From contig JABBOT010000080.1 of assembly GCA_016165875.1 (NCBI GenBank), positions 14,662,133-14,726,132 of the forward strand: DNA of 64,000 nt. Direction: 5' to 3'. Position 1 is the first letter of the stretch; each line of letters starts with the position of its first letter. The position numbers and the translations under genes were made by a program. The notes under the pieces were generated by a model that was not told the DNA's origin, ran no database searches, and saw only the letters and a program-made list of their open reading frames with translations. This document shows positions 47,510-62,300 of this stretch, one piece after another. This DNA comes from Acanthopleura granulata (Eukaryota > Mollusca > Polyplacophora > Chitonida > Chitonidae).

Positions 47510-47662
47510 TGAATATGGAAGGCCTGCCAGCAACCTGGGGATGGTCGTGCGTTTCCCCGGGGCTCTGCCTGGTTTCCTCCCACCATAATTGTGGCCGCCG
47601 TCGTATACGTGAAATATTCTTTAGTATTGCGTAAAATACCAAACAAACAAATAAATAAACAC
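47510..47662 (+). repeat. SINE-like copy in the beta-tubulin 3' region
   Basis: Contains the central block (GGCCTGCCAGCAACCTGGGG, TTTCCTCCCACCATAAT), the conserved end (GCCGTCGTATACGTGAAATA, GCGTAAAATACC) and the (AAAT)n tail. It begins about 105 bases after the tubulin stop codon. Confidence 0.85.
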
Positions 47663-47684
47663 ATATGAATGTGACACGTTGCTC

Positions 47685-47690
47685 AATAAA
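47685..47690 (+). terminator. Candidate beta-tubulin polyadenylation signal
   Basis: AATAAA about 280 bases after the stop codon. Another AATAAA at 47650-47655 lies in the tail of the SINE-like copy, so the element could supply the signal actually used. Confidence 0.4.
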
Positions 47691-48379
47691 TCTGTTCATG
47701 ACTTCATATAGACTGAGTTGTTTGTTATATGCTCAATATATATGCTGGTTTACAGTTGCGAAGTCTTGTCCAGCATTACGATACATACCTGCGTTCCCCA
47801 ATCTATTCAGCAACACTAAAATGGCTTCCATTGAGCAACGTTTGACCAACGGTCCATCAGCCAGGTTAAACAAGGCGCCCTTGTTTTACACCACACGTAT
47901 ATACCGGTATGATTATTTAGGATACCACGAATCGCACAAAACCACAAAAATAACTATGAACTTTATATGTAAAAATTACTGGTAGGCCTGTGTGCAAATT
48001 AGCGATACATGAGCACTGACTTATAATACTCTCATAATGTTCATGATCTATTCCTGTACACGGAGAACTAACCAATGGATAACTGTCGTGTGCCTGAACT
48101 ATACAGCTGGTAATGTTATAATAGTTCACACTAAGAAAGACTAGGTACAAAAATACTTCTTGGTTTGCGAATTTATTGTTCAATTGTACATATAGTTTAA
48201 TTCTGTTCACGGGATGGAACTCCGAAAGTATCCGCTACGGCTAAATGTATATCTCCCCAATAACAGAAAGACGAAAGAATGTCTGCATTTGTTATCTTTA
48301 GCAAATTATCGTTTGAAAATTCCTTTGTATATTGCGTTTGTCATCCTCATTCGTTGCCAGTAAAGATAATGTGCGAAGG

Positions 48380-48650
48380 TCCAAACCGATCATTCATGTT
48401 GATGGACGATTGATGTTCCTCCCAGCAAGCTAATGGATGATGCAATGCGATCACGTTTATGGGTGAAACCCATTAAGGTTATGGGTAAACATAGGACACA
48501 CACCCATCAGTTTTAAGGGCGATGGTCAAACCGATCAAATTTCTCGGCGATAGTCCTCACTGATTAAGTTAATGGGCGGTGGAAAGCGATCACATTTATG
48601 GGCGATGGTCCAAACGACCAAGTTTATGGGTGATGCAACTGGATGGAGCT
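48380..48650. repeat. Degenerate tandem repeat of about 28-40 bp
   Basis: Units centred on GATCACATTTATGGGCGATG and close variants (GACCAAGTTTATGGGTGATG, GATCACGTTTATGGGTGAAA) repeat with irregular spacing. It lies 3' of beta-tubulin. Confidence 0.65.
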
Positions 48651-48654
48651 AATT

Positions 48655-48745
48655 TGATTGTTGTTTGACGCCATACTCAAGAATTTCAACTAATACCATG
48701 GTGGTCAGTGTCCTAGGCGGAGAAAATGGGAGTGCCGGACACAAA
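48655..48745 (-). repeat. SINE-like tail fragment, reversed
   Basis: TGTTTGACGCCATACTCAAG, then AATTTCAACTAATACCATGG, match the reversed family end. Confidence 0.55.
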
Positions 48746-51700
48746 CTACATACCTCTGGTAAAATAATGACGAGCTTTCCCACTTGTGATGTACAGATGT
48801 GCACGCCATATCGGTTGAGGACGTGATCTTCAACGAACGTTAGACTGCAGGCGTGAACAGCCACATGAGCGTACTTGACAACTTTCTGTCACCGAGGCCC
48901 AACAACTTTTGAGTATGTGATTGTGCACATTCCATTACACAGGAAAGGGTTGGAACGGCACCTCGTGAGTTCAAATCGATTGAAAGACAATTCAAGAGCA
49001 TTTAACCGTAAGATCAACATCACCTACTCAGTTCGATAGGATAAAACCTCTTGGCTTTCACGAAACCCCGGCCAAACACGCTTCTTTGTTGCATGCTCAA
49101 GACCTGCATACCGATTGTTGGGAGGTATCTATATTCGACCATAGTACATGTACCACATAAGAAGTTTTGAAGAGGTTGTATTAATCTTAGCCCGTTATGT
49201 TTTACGCCTTTGCCTTTATGAGTGCCAGTGAATCCAATCTGCTTGCAGTCCGATCTGTTCGCCGCACTCCATACCGACTTGTAGCATACATAACGAATGA
49301 ATGAATGATAATGACTTAAACGCCACGAGGGCGTTAGTTCAACCATATTGCAGTGAACATATTACAGAGATCAAACCAGGCTGCAGTGTACTGGTTTCGA
49401 TACGATCGTGAAGGTATCCAAAATCAAATGAAATAGCCCGATATGTTTACAACCTGTTGTCGCTTATCTGGTTGTTTGATGTACGTGTTTACTCTGGAAC
49501 ACTAAACACAGCTGTAAACTAGATGTATAATATACTTTATTCTCATCTAAATCCACACAGATTTGTCATTATGAGCCTGTATATACTAAATAAGACAAAA
49601 AAGGCCTCCGATTTCGGCAGAAAAAGTTTATCACACGAAATCGGTGAAATTATACATGTATGCAGAGGTGTAGCCATAAAAGTACTGTAATATATAAATT
49701 CTGGTTAACTTGATCGTAACGCTCTAGTGCACCACACAATTCATCATATAAACAGTACATTTGATGACAGGGTTTAATATGCCAATATTCCGCCATATGT
49801 CGACAAGATAATTACACAGTGAAAATTTACTAACCATTTACATAAACTATATGTTACTTTTCCCGATTGCGCAACTCTCAACCATCGAGTTTAACTTGGC
49901 GTAGGTCACTTTGCAACGAAAAAATCAACCTCTACGCCTGCAAATACGCACAAACCATTACATAAACAGGCCTACCTGCCTTACACTATATGGAAAAAAA
50001 GGTCTGGTAGTATTTGCCTAAAACTACGTCCAGGAGTGTACAAAATTTAAAAAGCCTCACGCATACTATCTATTTTCATGCGAAATTTCTTGAATATGAA
50101 AATTATAACAATGACAAATGTTAACGGCTACGTGTAATTTAACCGATTTGAGCTTTTCACTGTCTTGTTAATTACGTAATTGATCATTATTCCCTAAATA
50201 ACGCTGGTAGTGAATCCTGAGTAGAAAAAATAAATTAAAAAACTCTAAAAAAAAAAAAAAACAATTAAAGAGAGACCACAAAAATATATATGGATCTAAA
50301 AACTTTAACTAAAGTATCTTTTAAATAGAATTTTTCATTGAATCAAATGCTGTCAAATGCTTGAATTCCAAGAGCAGGAATTAGGGGCCATGCTGATAAA
50401 TGCACGATTGTAAATGTATCATAGGATAACTTCCAGAACATTTTCTTTTTTTCAGTTTTCATGCACCTCATGTCATTTCTACCAACGTAATGTTGCAAGG
50501 GAAACAAGTAATTTAAACACTGGGTTATGATTGAAAAAAAAATTTAAAAAAAAATTAGTAAAATTAGTAACCTTTGTTGTTGAATTGTTTTTGCCTCTAC
50601 GGGATATCAATATAAAGACGACAAACTTCGTATCAAGTAACAACCACTCTTCCACCCATTGATGCAGTTCTATTCACCGAAAGGAGGCCTACATACAATA
50701 CATAAGGAAGCTTTATAGACAGGCCTATGATCACATATGATCCCTGTCTGAGTCTACAATAGTACTACTGCTACAAGACACACATAGAATCAACCACGAA
50801 TCTGGGTAAACAAAAAACGTCGAGATCATTTCTCAAACATTAATTGAAAAAAAATTCAATAAAATCAACAAACTGACAATTTAAAACACATACAAATGTA
50901 TATATCCATACATGGAGATTACATGAACAATACCATACTATTTCTGAAAGCTCCATTGCTTAGTTATTCATTCATGTAAACTTTTAAGACAGAAATTATG
51001 TCTCTAAAAAAGGGAACAATAAATGTTGTGATTTTTCGCAATTTATTCCTAATGTGGCAGTTGACCTTGGCAAGACAAGGTCATAGAAGCAGTGGAAATA
51101 AAAGTAAAAACACTTTTGTTGATTATAAAGTCAGGTAACTCCCTAAGTAAGATTTTGATTCCTATATCCTTATGACTATATTTTATATATACCTCTGATA
51201 AGTGCCACATTAAAAACAAAAGTTAGCAAACTGAAAAAAAAAGAAAAATTCTCACATATACTTGATCTTGAGGCACTTCACTCGTCCTCTATGTATATAA
51301 CTGTCATTTTTGTAAATATTTGGATACTTTTTAAAATTGCATTTTTTGTCTGGAAAACTTTCACTTCCATCACTGATGTATATGAAAATAAAGATTTACA
51401 GTTTGTAAATATATATATAAATGTATATGTGTGCAAACTTGCTTTATCAACAAGTGTCACTACTGCAGTGCAGTGTAAACTTCAATACAATACAAAAATT
51501 ATACATCAGAAATCAATTGACAGATCTTCACAACTTATATAACAACATCAGGTCTTCATTTGTTACCCTGGAAACATCAGCATACCTGTGGAATTTCCTT
51601 TGTTCTGCGGAACTGCTACCTATGTTTTCCTTGGACATGTAAGCACACATGTGGAATATCCTTTGTTTAACTGATCGTCGTCATCTATTTTCCTGACTTT

Positions 51701-53316
51701 TTTAATCTTAATCATTTTCTTTTTATAATGCAGACATCAGTATGTGTGAGTTACAGTTTTAGTACAAGCAAAAGTACAAGCAATAGACAAAGGCCTTTCT
51801 CACAAAGTCATAAGCCCATCTGATCTGCCAGGGTAACCAACCAATCAGACCACTTCACTTGCACCGTCGCCCAGCTTAAAGCAAGTGGAATTGTTGTTAA
51901 AGTAAAAAAACAGCTCGTAGCAGAGGCACGCTTCGTTGAACAGATTACACAATTCCCTCTTGAATGCAAAAACCTGTTTGCATTTGTATTCATTCTTTGC
52001 TGAATTCTCCTCGCTTATAGTTCTGTGTTGTACATCAATGTAGCATGCAATAACACAGGGACAGGACCCTGTTTTAATGTCATATATTTTAATTTTAACA
52101 AGTACATGTGTGAATAACACAGCAAAGTATTCACAGACCATTGTGTTGTGACAGGACCGAGTTTCTTGATCATTTCATGTTATAAATTTACACATATACT
52201 TGAGTTTCCATGACAACCCTAGCAGCTTACAACAGTCTCAGGTCTCAAGAGTGCACAGTGCTTGGAACAATTATGTCACCTCCCACACAAAATGGCGGCG
52301 TTTCATGCTAGCTGATGGAGCAAGGTTAAATTTCAATTTCCACTGTCACAGTGTGCTGTTGGAAAGAAATGTTTTACCGAAATAAACACAATATTGTCCA
52401 ATCTTTTTGGCAGACCTAACTTTTAGCATGCACTGTCTTTCATTTTAAACAGTGGACAGTATTCAAGTAAGTGTTTAGCAACAGAGCAATGGTAGCTCCC
52501 CTGAAGAGGGCAAAGGTCTGATCACTGTAAAACAGATAGTAGCCATCATGTTTACCATCTGTGAGAAAATCAGAGGAAAACCCTGTTATGTACTGACCAG
52601 TCTGGTTATATCAAGTCAGTTGACCCATTACAGCAATCAGGTTTGTTGACAAAACAGTCATCGGTTTCCTGTCTGCAAACCTGATCTCGTACAATTGATT
52701 TAGCTTAAGCAACCAACTGGCATGATTGAGATCGCACGCATGTTTGTTTGCAAAGTAAGTCTGCATTGTCCATAAACATCCACATTTACTAAGACTGGTG
52801 CAGTTACTGTACCTAACACTGCTTTTTGGCAATAAAATCTATTCACAAACACCATCTTGTGTGAAGACTGGACTATATATTTTCAAATGTTATAGTATGT
52901 AGTCAAACAGGCGTTGGTGAAGACTAGAGCTGTCCCATTGTTTGTTGCTGACCCACTTTTCTGATGTTCACTGTGAAAAGGGCCTTCTTCAATGAACTGA
53001 CGTCATTCTACCGCATGACATCATCCTCGTCTTCACTACAGCCGGTGAAAGTATATTTGAAGTCTTCACACTTTGTGAAATAGTTCCCCACAATGTTATG
53101 CATGGCGTAATTATCATGACAAGATGTTAATTTACTGGATTTAATCTGTATTAAACATTCTACTCAATATCAAATCTTCCTGGCAATACAGGGATCTGTC
53201 ATAACTCATTCCAGGGCAAACCTCTGGTCATTGCTCCAGCCGATGTGAAAAAATAACATCTTGTGCCCCATTCTGTATTACAGCTTCGGATGTTGTTCTC
53301 TCAGAGGTACTAAAAT
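48746..53316. other. AT-rich stretch between beta-tubulin and DGAT1
   Basis: No coding exon recognised. The upper part should be the 3' UTR of DGAT1. The first TTTATT (AATAAA on the minus strand) that I noticed below the stop codon is at 51042-51047, which would give a UTR of about 2.3 kb. A-runs near 50245-50260 and 50540-50555 are unremarkable. Confidence 0.4.
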
Positions 53317-56300
53317 TTAGCCAAAAATGCTCAGCGTTGACTGGGTGCCATTGGCAGCAGCCCCAATGGCTCCTGGGTAATTCAGCACATAGTAGTCATG
53401 GAAATAGGACAAAATGGCTACCGGCTGTCCCAGAATCAGCGACAGCCACACTGCCATGTTGCCGTACTTGCCGTGAAGGAAACGGTTGACAAACAGCGCC
53501 ATGGGAACCTGCATACAGACGGAACAGTGATATTATCACATGGTCAGTAGGTTTAATGAACAATATATCCAAATCTTTACTCTAAGAAAACTGGGAGAGG
53601 CATGGAAATGTTTGCCTTCAGGACTCCTAAGACTGTCCTAAAAATTAGAAGAATTAGAGAGGTGAAAAAAGCGTGAAGATGTGAAAAAAACTATGAAAAA
53701 GCTGACCTGAAGCAGGCCAGGAAGAATTCTATAATGATCATACCTGTAATAACATGGCACTGAAAGCCCACAGGCGGAACATTCGCAAGGGGATGCTCAG
53801 TAGGTACTGCAACAAGAACATTTACTTACTTATTTATTTCACATATTTTGTTCAATGTCACACTTATCAATTTCTCACCTGTACAATGGCAGTCCTTTTT
53901 ATTACGGGGGGAAACTAGAGTGCCCAGTATGAACCACACAACTTTGGCAAATTACTGACTAACTTGCCCACATGTGATAAACAGTACTGATCAAAACCAT
54001 ATACTGGTTGGAGAGAGGTGGTCTTTCCAAATTATATACTGCACAAATGGGCATACGAACATTGTCAACAAGATATTGTCACCAAGGTCCCACAAACAGG
54101 GGAAGGGAGCAGGAGGGTAAGTGCCAATTCCCTGCCCACGGCTGGAGTGAACCCAACCCATGTGTCCTCGCAATAGAGACAAGTGCCTTTAACTACTCTA
54201 TCACAACCTGCCCTCCAAAACAGAAATATCATCCCATCTTCAGTTAATTGTAAAGATTATGACCAAATCTTAAAATGAATGTGATTGCAGGAGACATGAT
54301 TTCAATAATTTTTTAACATATCAAAAATGATATATTTTTAAGTCAATCTCAACATTCAGATGTAGTGCATATTTTTGATGCCGATTTAATTAAAACCCAT
54401 GTTTATTTTCAGGAAGCAGATTCCGTATTTCTTTTCAGAATTCGTCCCTATAGACATGAAAAATGCTAAAGTGTGATGTTCATTTACCAAACTATGCGGC
54501 ATTTAACATGTTTAATGAAAACTGATCAAAACAGACTTAATAACGAGGTTTAGGATAGGAAAAACTATATGGTGAGAAAACTTAAGTTTTGATACACAGG
54601 TGACATCAAAATATGGACTTTTCTTATTTGTTCAAAAAGAGTTTTTAAAAAGAAATTGGTTAGAAAAAACTCTGGAATTGTCAAGCTTTAATGTGTTTAC
54701 CTCATGGAAAAAGGCAGAGAGGAAGAAGACTGTGACTGAGGCAAGTGATCTGGGGTACCCTCTCCTCAGCAAAGGCTTGTACAGGTGTCTGCAGGTAAAC
54801 CAATAATACTGAGTTATCTTCAATTTCACGACAGCTGACTGTGTCTTCAGGTTGGCTTTTGGTGAGAAACTGACGAACTTAACCACATATGAGCAAATGA
54901 ATGCTTAAACCAAGAGACTTTAACACGTATGATTTGATTTGATCTGATTCAATTTTAATTGGTGCTGTTCACACCTTACTCAAGAATATTTCACTTATAC
55001 GACTGGTGACTAGCATTATGGCTGGAGGAAATCATGTTGGGCTTGATCACAGTGATCACATTAGTAAGAGATTTGAAGGCGAGCATCCCAAGCCATTTAC
55101 TGTGTCCCACTGGGCTCATTTTAGACAGTATCTGATTATCAGCAGCAGTGGTATTATTTCAAAGTGCTATGAGTTTAAGCCCAGCTCCTGCTGGCTTCCT
55201 CTCTGGTCAAACTCGGTAAGGTCTGCCAGCAACCTGCGGATGGCCATAGGTTTCCCACAGGCTCTGCACTGTTTCCTCCCTCATAATGCTGGCTGTTGTC
55301 GTATAAGTTAAATATTCTTAAGTACAGCGTAAAACATCAATCAAACAAAGAAAATATTCCAAAGTGGAGGCTGTGGAGTTCAGGTAATTGAAAGTTGCTC
55401 ACATATTTTTGTATGTATATGCGTCAAACATTTCATTAATTCGTATCATCAGTAAATGTCACTGACTGCTAGATTATTGCCTGGAGCTGACATACGTGAA
55501 CTTGCCTTACCTCAGAGCCCACCTGTGTACTGGAATGTTCCAATTGGCCCAAAAATAAGCCACAGTTTCTGCATTCCTGAAACAAACCATAACAGATGCA
55601 ATTATTAGCAAATTCTTGCTTACGGTAGCTTGATAATAAAAGAGCTAAAGACGATCCGATGTACACTGTCATTTTAATGAGTTTACAAAGTCACCTAGAT
55701 ACACAGCTACACTTGGACATTACTATCTCAAGACCTCCACCTCTCGCCAATGAGGACGCTGTGAATTTAAGCCCAGCTCATGCTGGCTTCCACTTCAGTG
55801 GTACGTGGGAAGGTCTGCCAGCACGTTGCGGATGGTCATGGGTTTGGTTTCCTCCCATCTTAATGCTGGTTGCCATCGTATAAGTGAAATATTCTTGAGT
55901 ACAGTGTAAGACGCCAATCAAATAAAGAAGTAAATTAATCAAAACCTCCAACAATGTTAAACCAGCCAAAAGTACGTCTATGAAGATGTACACGGACTCC
56001 CAGAAAATGTGAAACAGGAGAGTATGACAGTTGAACTGGATGATGTGCAATTACTATCTCCAAATATAAACTTCATGTCAATATGTGAATCCATTCTCCA
56101 GAGACAGCTCGAAAATAAACACAATGGTATGAAACAGCACACAGAAACAAAGTCACACATGTAGACAAACAGATGTGTGCTATGAGAAAAAGTCACACAT
56201 GTAGACACACAGATGTTGTGTGCTATGAGAAAAAGTCATACATGTAGACACACAGATGTTGTGTGCTATGAGAAAAAGTCATACATGTAGACACACAGAT

Positions 56301-59300
56301 GCTGTGTGCTATGAGAAAAAGTCACACATGTAGACACACAGATGCTGTGTGCTATGAGAAAAAGTCATACATGTAGACACACAGATGCTGTGTGCTATGA
56401 GAAAAAGTCACACGTAGACAGACAGATGTTGTGGGCTACGAGAAAAAGTCACACATGTAGACAGACAGATGTTGTGTGCTATGAGAAAAAGTCACACATG
56501 TAGACACACAGATGTTGTGTGCTATGAGAAAAAGTCACACATGTAGACACACAGATGTTGTGTGCTATGAGAAAAAGTCACACATGAAGACAGACAGATG
56601 TTGTGTGCTACGAGAAAAAGTCTCATGTAGACAGACAGATGCTGTGTGCTATGAGAAAAAGTCACACATGTAGACAGACAGATGTTGTGTGCTATGAGAA
56701 AAAGTCACACATGTAGACACACAGATGTTGTGTGCTATGAGAAAAAGTCACACATGTAGACACACAGATGCTGTGTGCTATGAGAAAAAGTCACACATGT
56801 AGACAGACAGATGTTGTGTGCTATGAGAAAAAGTCACACATGTAGACAGACAGATGTGTGCTATGAGAAAAAGTCACACATGTAGACAGACAGATGTTGT
56901 GTGCTACGAGAAAAAGTCACACGTAGACAGACAGATGTTGTGTGCTATGAGAAAAAGTCACACATGTAGACAGACAGATGTGTGCTATGAGAAAAAGTCA
57001 CACGTGTAGACACACAGATGTTGTGTGCTACGAGAAAAAGTCACACATGTAGACAGACAGATGTTCTGTGATACGAGAAAAAGTCACACGTAGACAGACA
57101 GATGTGTGCTATGAGAAAAAGTCACACATGTAGACAGACAGATGTTGTGTGCTATGAGAAAAAGTCACACATGTAGACAGACAGATGTTGTGTGCTACGA
57201 GAAAAAGTCACACATAGACAGACAGATGTTGTGTGCTATGAGAAAAAGTCACACATGTAGACACACAGATGTTGTGTGCTATGAGAAAAAGTCACACATG
57301 TAGACAGACAGATGTGTGCTATGAGAAAAAGTCACACATGTAGACACACAGATGCTGTGTGCTATGAGAAAAAGTCACACATGTAGACAGACAGATGTTG
57401 TGTGCTATGAGAAAAAGTCATACATGTAGACAGACAGATGTGTGCTATGAGAAAAAGTCACACATGTAGACACACAGATGCTGTGTGCTATGAGAAAAAG
57501 TCACACATGTAGACACACAGATGTTGTGTGATACGAGAAAAAGTCACACATGTAGACAGACAGATGTTGTGTGATACGAGAAAAAGTCACACATGTAGAC
57601 AGACAGATGTTGTGTGATACGAGAAAAAGTCACACATGTAGACAGACAGATGTTGTGTGATACGAGAAAAAGTCACACATGTAGACAGACAGATGTTGTG
57701 TGCTATGAGAAAAAGTCACACGTGTAGACAGACAGATGTTGTGTGCTATGAGAAAAAGTCACACATGTAGACAGACAGATGTTGTGTGCTAAGAGAAAAA
57801 GTCACACATGTAGACAGACAGATGTTGTGTGCTATGAGAAAAAGTCACACATGTAGACAGACAGATGTTGTGTGCTATGAGAAAAAGTACAAAAAAGTAA
57901 AAAGTTTCATTTTAATACTCAAATCTGTTGTGATGTTACAGTTTTGAACAGTGGGACTGACTGACTGAAGGCACAAGTTACTTACTTACTTAAGTTACTA
58001 TTCAACGGTATACCCTGGAATTGTCACCCATACATCGGCAGCTTCAGTGTTGCTAGTGGTGGCGGAAATTAGAAGGATGGAGTACACCACTAGCCTCTGG
58101 CATGCTACTAGTAAAGTCTACAACATGTGACATACAGACCTCCACACCTTATACTGTCCCCATCACAATTTGTTTCAGACTGGATTTCACATTACAAAAT
58201 ATCTCATGCCCTTTTCAATGCTTTCTTCAAACCCCCACTCCCACCCCCATCCCAGCCTTTTTTCCCTTGTTTGTCATGAGGTCCCCTGCATTTGAATGTA
58301 TATTTATTTATTTGATTGGTGTTTAATGCCAGGCTCATGCATTTTTATGGCACACCGACTTGTTTCTGACATCTGATTTTCACTCATCACATCAACATTG
58401 CCGCACATACCACCAGTCTCTGTAGAACTCTCTATCCCCAAATCGCAGCAGCTCTGCCAGAACGTTTAGTGAAGAATGGAAAAACCAGTAGAAAAAGATC
58501 AACCACAGACAATGATTGGGAATCTGTCAAAAGACAAAGAACATCTTAAAGGAATGACACAGAAACCAGCAGAAAAAGATCAACTGCAGTCAGCGATTGG
58601 AAACCTGTACATCTTGCAATTATAAAGAAACATATTAGTTTTCCACTAAAAGTCCATGTAGTAATAAGCCCTTACCGCTAATTTGAGCAATCGTTCAACC
58701 ACGCGTTTGAAGTCTAAATCCTGCAGTGGTTTCATGGAATTGTGAACTGTTGGAATCAGCCACTGGAATAGAAAAAAAAAACATACATTCACGCTGACTT
58801 ATTATGTGGTATTTTCGCACCATTCAAAACATGCACACAAGTGTCCACCAATCAGTGCCGAAGGGAAACAGCTCTTACCACACACCAGATGACCCAGAAG
58901 ACCGCTGTTCATATTTACTAGTGCTGACATTATATAGAATATGGATATTTGAAATACCACCACCTCAAAGCCCAAGCAACTGAAATGTGGTATCAAGGAG
59001 TTTTCAATTTCTCCTAATTTTGATCCCGATAAGTATACTTCTTATGGTATTGTATAATACGCCCTACTTTGGAATATTTCACTTATACAACAAATACCAG
59101 CATTATGGTGGGAGAAACCAGGCAGAGCCCTGGGAAAACCCACGACCCTCCCTAGGTCGCTGGCAGACCTTCCCACAGAAGATCTGAAAGAAACCCAGCA
59201 TGAGCTGGGCTGGAACTCACAGCAATGGCATGGGTGAAATTAAATAACGATAGGTTAGGGCACCTTGTACAACATCATATAGGTACATCATGCCATGAAA

Positions 59301-62300
59301 TCCCTCGGTAACATAACCTTCTGGTAAACATGCAACAGCATCATTAAGTCCCTGAAGTGAGATAACTTAGCAAATTTCCAATGGACTGTCATGAACATTA
59401 AGAATGGAAAAATTTGGAAGATGAGGAAGACACGTGCAAATTTTCATGAAAGTGTACGGCTACACACACACACACACACACACACATTTGTGACTGCACC
59501 TCCACCCCACGTCGGCTCAGGCTATAATGGGTAGCCTGTCAGGAAGAACAGGTTACTACTAATAACTAAGTCCAAACATATCCACTGTTTAATTTTGATA
59601 AAACTGCAAGTGAACTGAAGAAAAGAATTTCGTTAGGAAGTAAATCACATTCCCAAACCATAACAGAAATGTTCCTGAACTTTAGTTCTTACCTGCTGGG
59701 TAATCCCAATCATCAACTGAAGTAAAAACAGCTGAAAGGAAAAAAGGATGGCTGAATGGTAAAATAATATTCTTTCCAGACGGATATATTGCTGGTCAGG
59801 TATTTCACATTGCTGTTTATTAAACCAAATTTGAAACAACAAAGGCACATAAGTGGTCAGTGGTAATAAAAATCAACACTGTTACTGGTAATTAAAAGTG
59901 ATCAGATTTTTACAATACTTGTTACGGAACAAAAACATCAAAAAAAGTGAAATATAAACAGGTTTCCAAATTTAGGATTTAATGTGAAAAAATATGCATG
60001 CATTTTTGCACACAAGAGTAATCTAGATAATGAACTAGACCCAAGGGCTGTGAAATAGGCCCACTGCTCTTCTTTTTGTATTCTTCTTGCAGCTATTTGT
60101 CTTCCAGAACAATTCGCTAGTCTTCTCCACACACAAAGTGCCTGCCCATTATGTGTCCGTAATGGGGGACTTGGCAGCAGTTCTTAGCACCACTTTATGT
60201 CGATCTTTTCTTACTCATCTCATGACACTAGTTTAAAGAGAATTCATTGCACGAGAACATCATATTGTGATATACTGAAAGACTGAAGACGTTCTCCCTA
60301 TCAAAATTTTGCAACTAAGTCCTTACCATTTCTATTTGTTTGGTTAGAGTGAGCACCAATTAATTCCAAAATATCTCTTTATTATTTGTACCACTGCTGT
60401 GCATAGCAATAGGTCAAGGTAACACATCATAATATATGTTTATTATAAATTTTCATCAAGCTGGTATCATGTGTATTGGTAAGATGCTACCCGGAGGCTC
60501 TGGACCCTATGAATATACCACACCGCTTGTGACTGGTGAGGGGCATCAGCTAAATGTATTTTGTCAACTGAAAACTGTCACCACTTGACTGTGGTTTGAG
60601 GATTGTCAGCTGACTTGAGACCTTGAACTGAATCACTCCACTGCTAACACTCCACTGCCTGAGACAGCTCAGGCTCTGTCCTGTTTCCTTCCACTACAAT
60701 GCTGCTTGCCATCATATAAGTGAAATATTCTTGAGTACGGCATAAAACACCAATGAATGAATAAATAAATGAACCAAAATCACATATTTCTCTAACACTG
60801 GGCAACACATTTCTTTCAGTACAGAATCAGAATTGTCCACAAGGCTGAAACTGTTACAGGATATTTGTTTAATAATATGCTCATAAATATTCTATACTAG
60901 CAAACACAAATGCCTGCAGGCACTCATATGCACAGAACCACTGTTTTAAGTTACCCTGAAACAAGATGCAAAGAGATAGAAAGGCCCAAAATTGCAAAAT
61001 TGAGCTTTGTTAGGAAACCATGAAAGCATAAACTGTGTACTGTAAATATTATTATAAAATAAAGTTAAATATATCCTTATCCTCTTATCCCATTAATGCA
61101 CCCTCTGAAGCTAATATTTGATGTGATTGCTAAGAAACAAAAGTTTATATACAGTATGGCAGGGTGTTCATTAGTAACCCGCAGGTGGTGATTTTCGGCG
61201 ATTGTGCATGGCAAAACCGCTCCCTACTAAAGCTAATCAGAATACAAAAAGTAATATGTTGTTGTTGTTTAGCTCTTGTGAAACAGAATGCTTGTACCTT
61301 TGAGTTTGTCACCATAAAAGCCTCATTTTCACATACTTCTGCCTCTACACTATATCTTGTGTTTATCATTTAGATGACAATACTTATTATTTCGTGTGAC
61401 AAATTTGATTACACATTACACACATGTACATTGCCTGGAAATTTACACAGGCGTTAAATGTGACAGGCAAGGTAGCTGTTCGATATTCTTGGGTAGTAAC
61501 CCATTGGGTCAAGGTCAAATACCTAAGCCACATCAAAAGCAGTTCCATCGACTTCGAGTTCGAGATCTGCGGTGACTTTTCCTGAGAATAGGTGATGGAC
61601 TCAGGGTTGCGATGAATGTCAGATGTATAAAATAACACTCTTAGTCCATCTAGTTACTCCAGTTCAGTCCATTATTCTTGGGCAGTAACCCAAGGGGTCT
61701 GGTAAAATGGCATATCTTCCATCTGACAGTGATAATTAACTTCTACATTATTCTTTATTTTCACCACTTTAATGATTACCCAAGCACTCAATTGCTGCAA
61801 GGTAGGTCTAAATACAATTAGGCACTGTTAAATACATCCATGTAAGCTATCTTGGATGATGTAAATCTTTCCTCTGCATATGCTACCACGGGCAGTTAAG
61901 GTAACCCCTGGTGTGTGACATTTACCGTTACTACCCTCAAAATAGCACAAGCGCATTCAGTGACCTTTCAGGACATAAAACTGAAAGGATAATAAATGAA
62001 AGCACCATTCCAGACATAATTAAAAGTTTTACTCAATGCATAATCATTATATTTAAATCCCAACAAAACATTACAAAAGAATGGTAACATTTGGCCATAA
62101 CACATGGTCTATTTCGCTAAACGCACTGACATAGTACTTTAGTGAAGCTACTTTCGGAAATTTCTCCACATTTCTCCACATGCCTCTATAATGGGCCTCT
62201 GTCGATTCTCACCAATAGACTAAAAAACCTGTACAAAACCATCAAAGTTTCCTTAAAATCTCACCATTTCAAGGAGTCTCTTCAAAAGAAACCTCTTTCT

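Noticed and set aside
56130..57890. Regular direct repeats resembling a CRISPR array
   Set aside because: Copies are tandem with no unique spacers, in an animal intron; it is a minisatellite.
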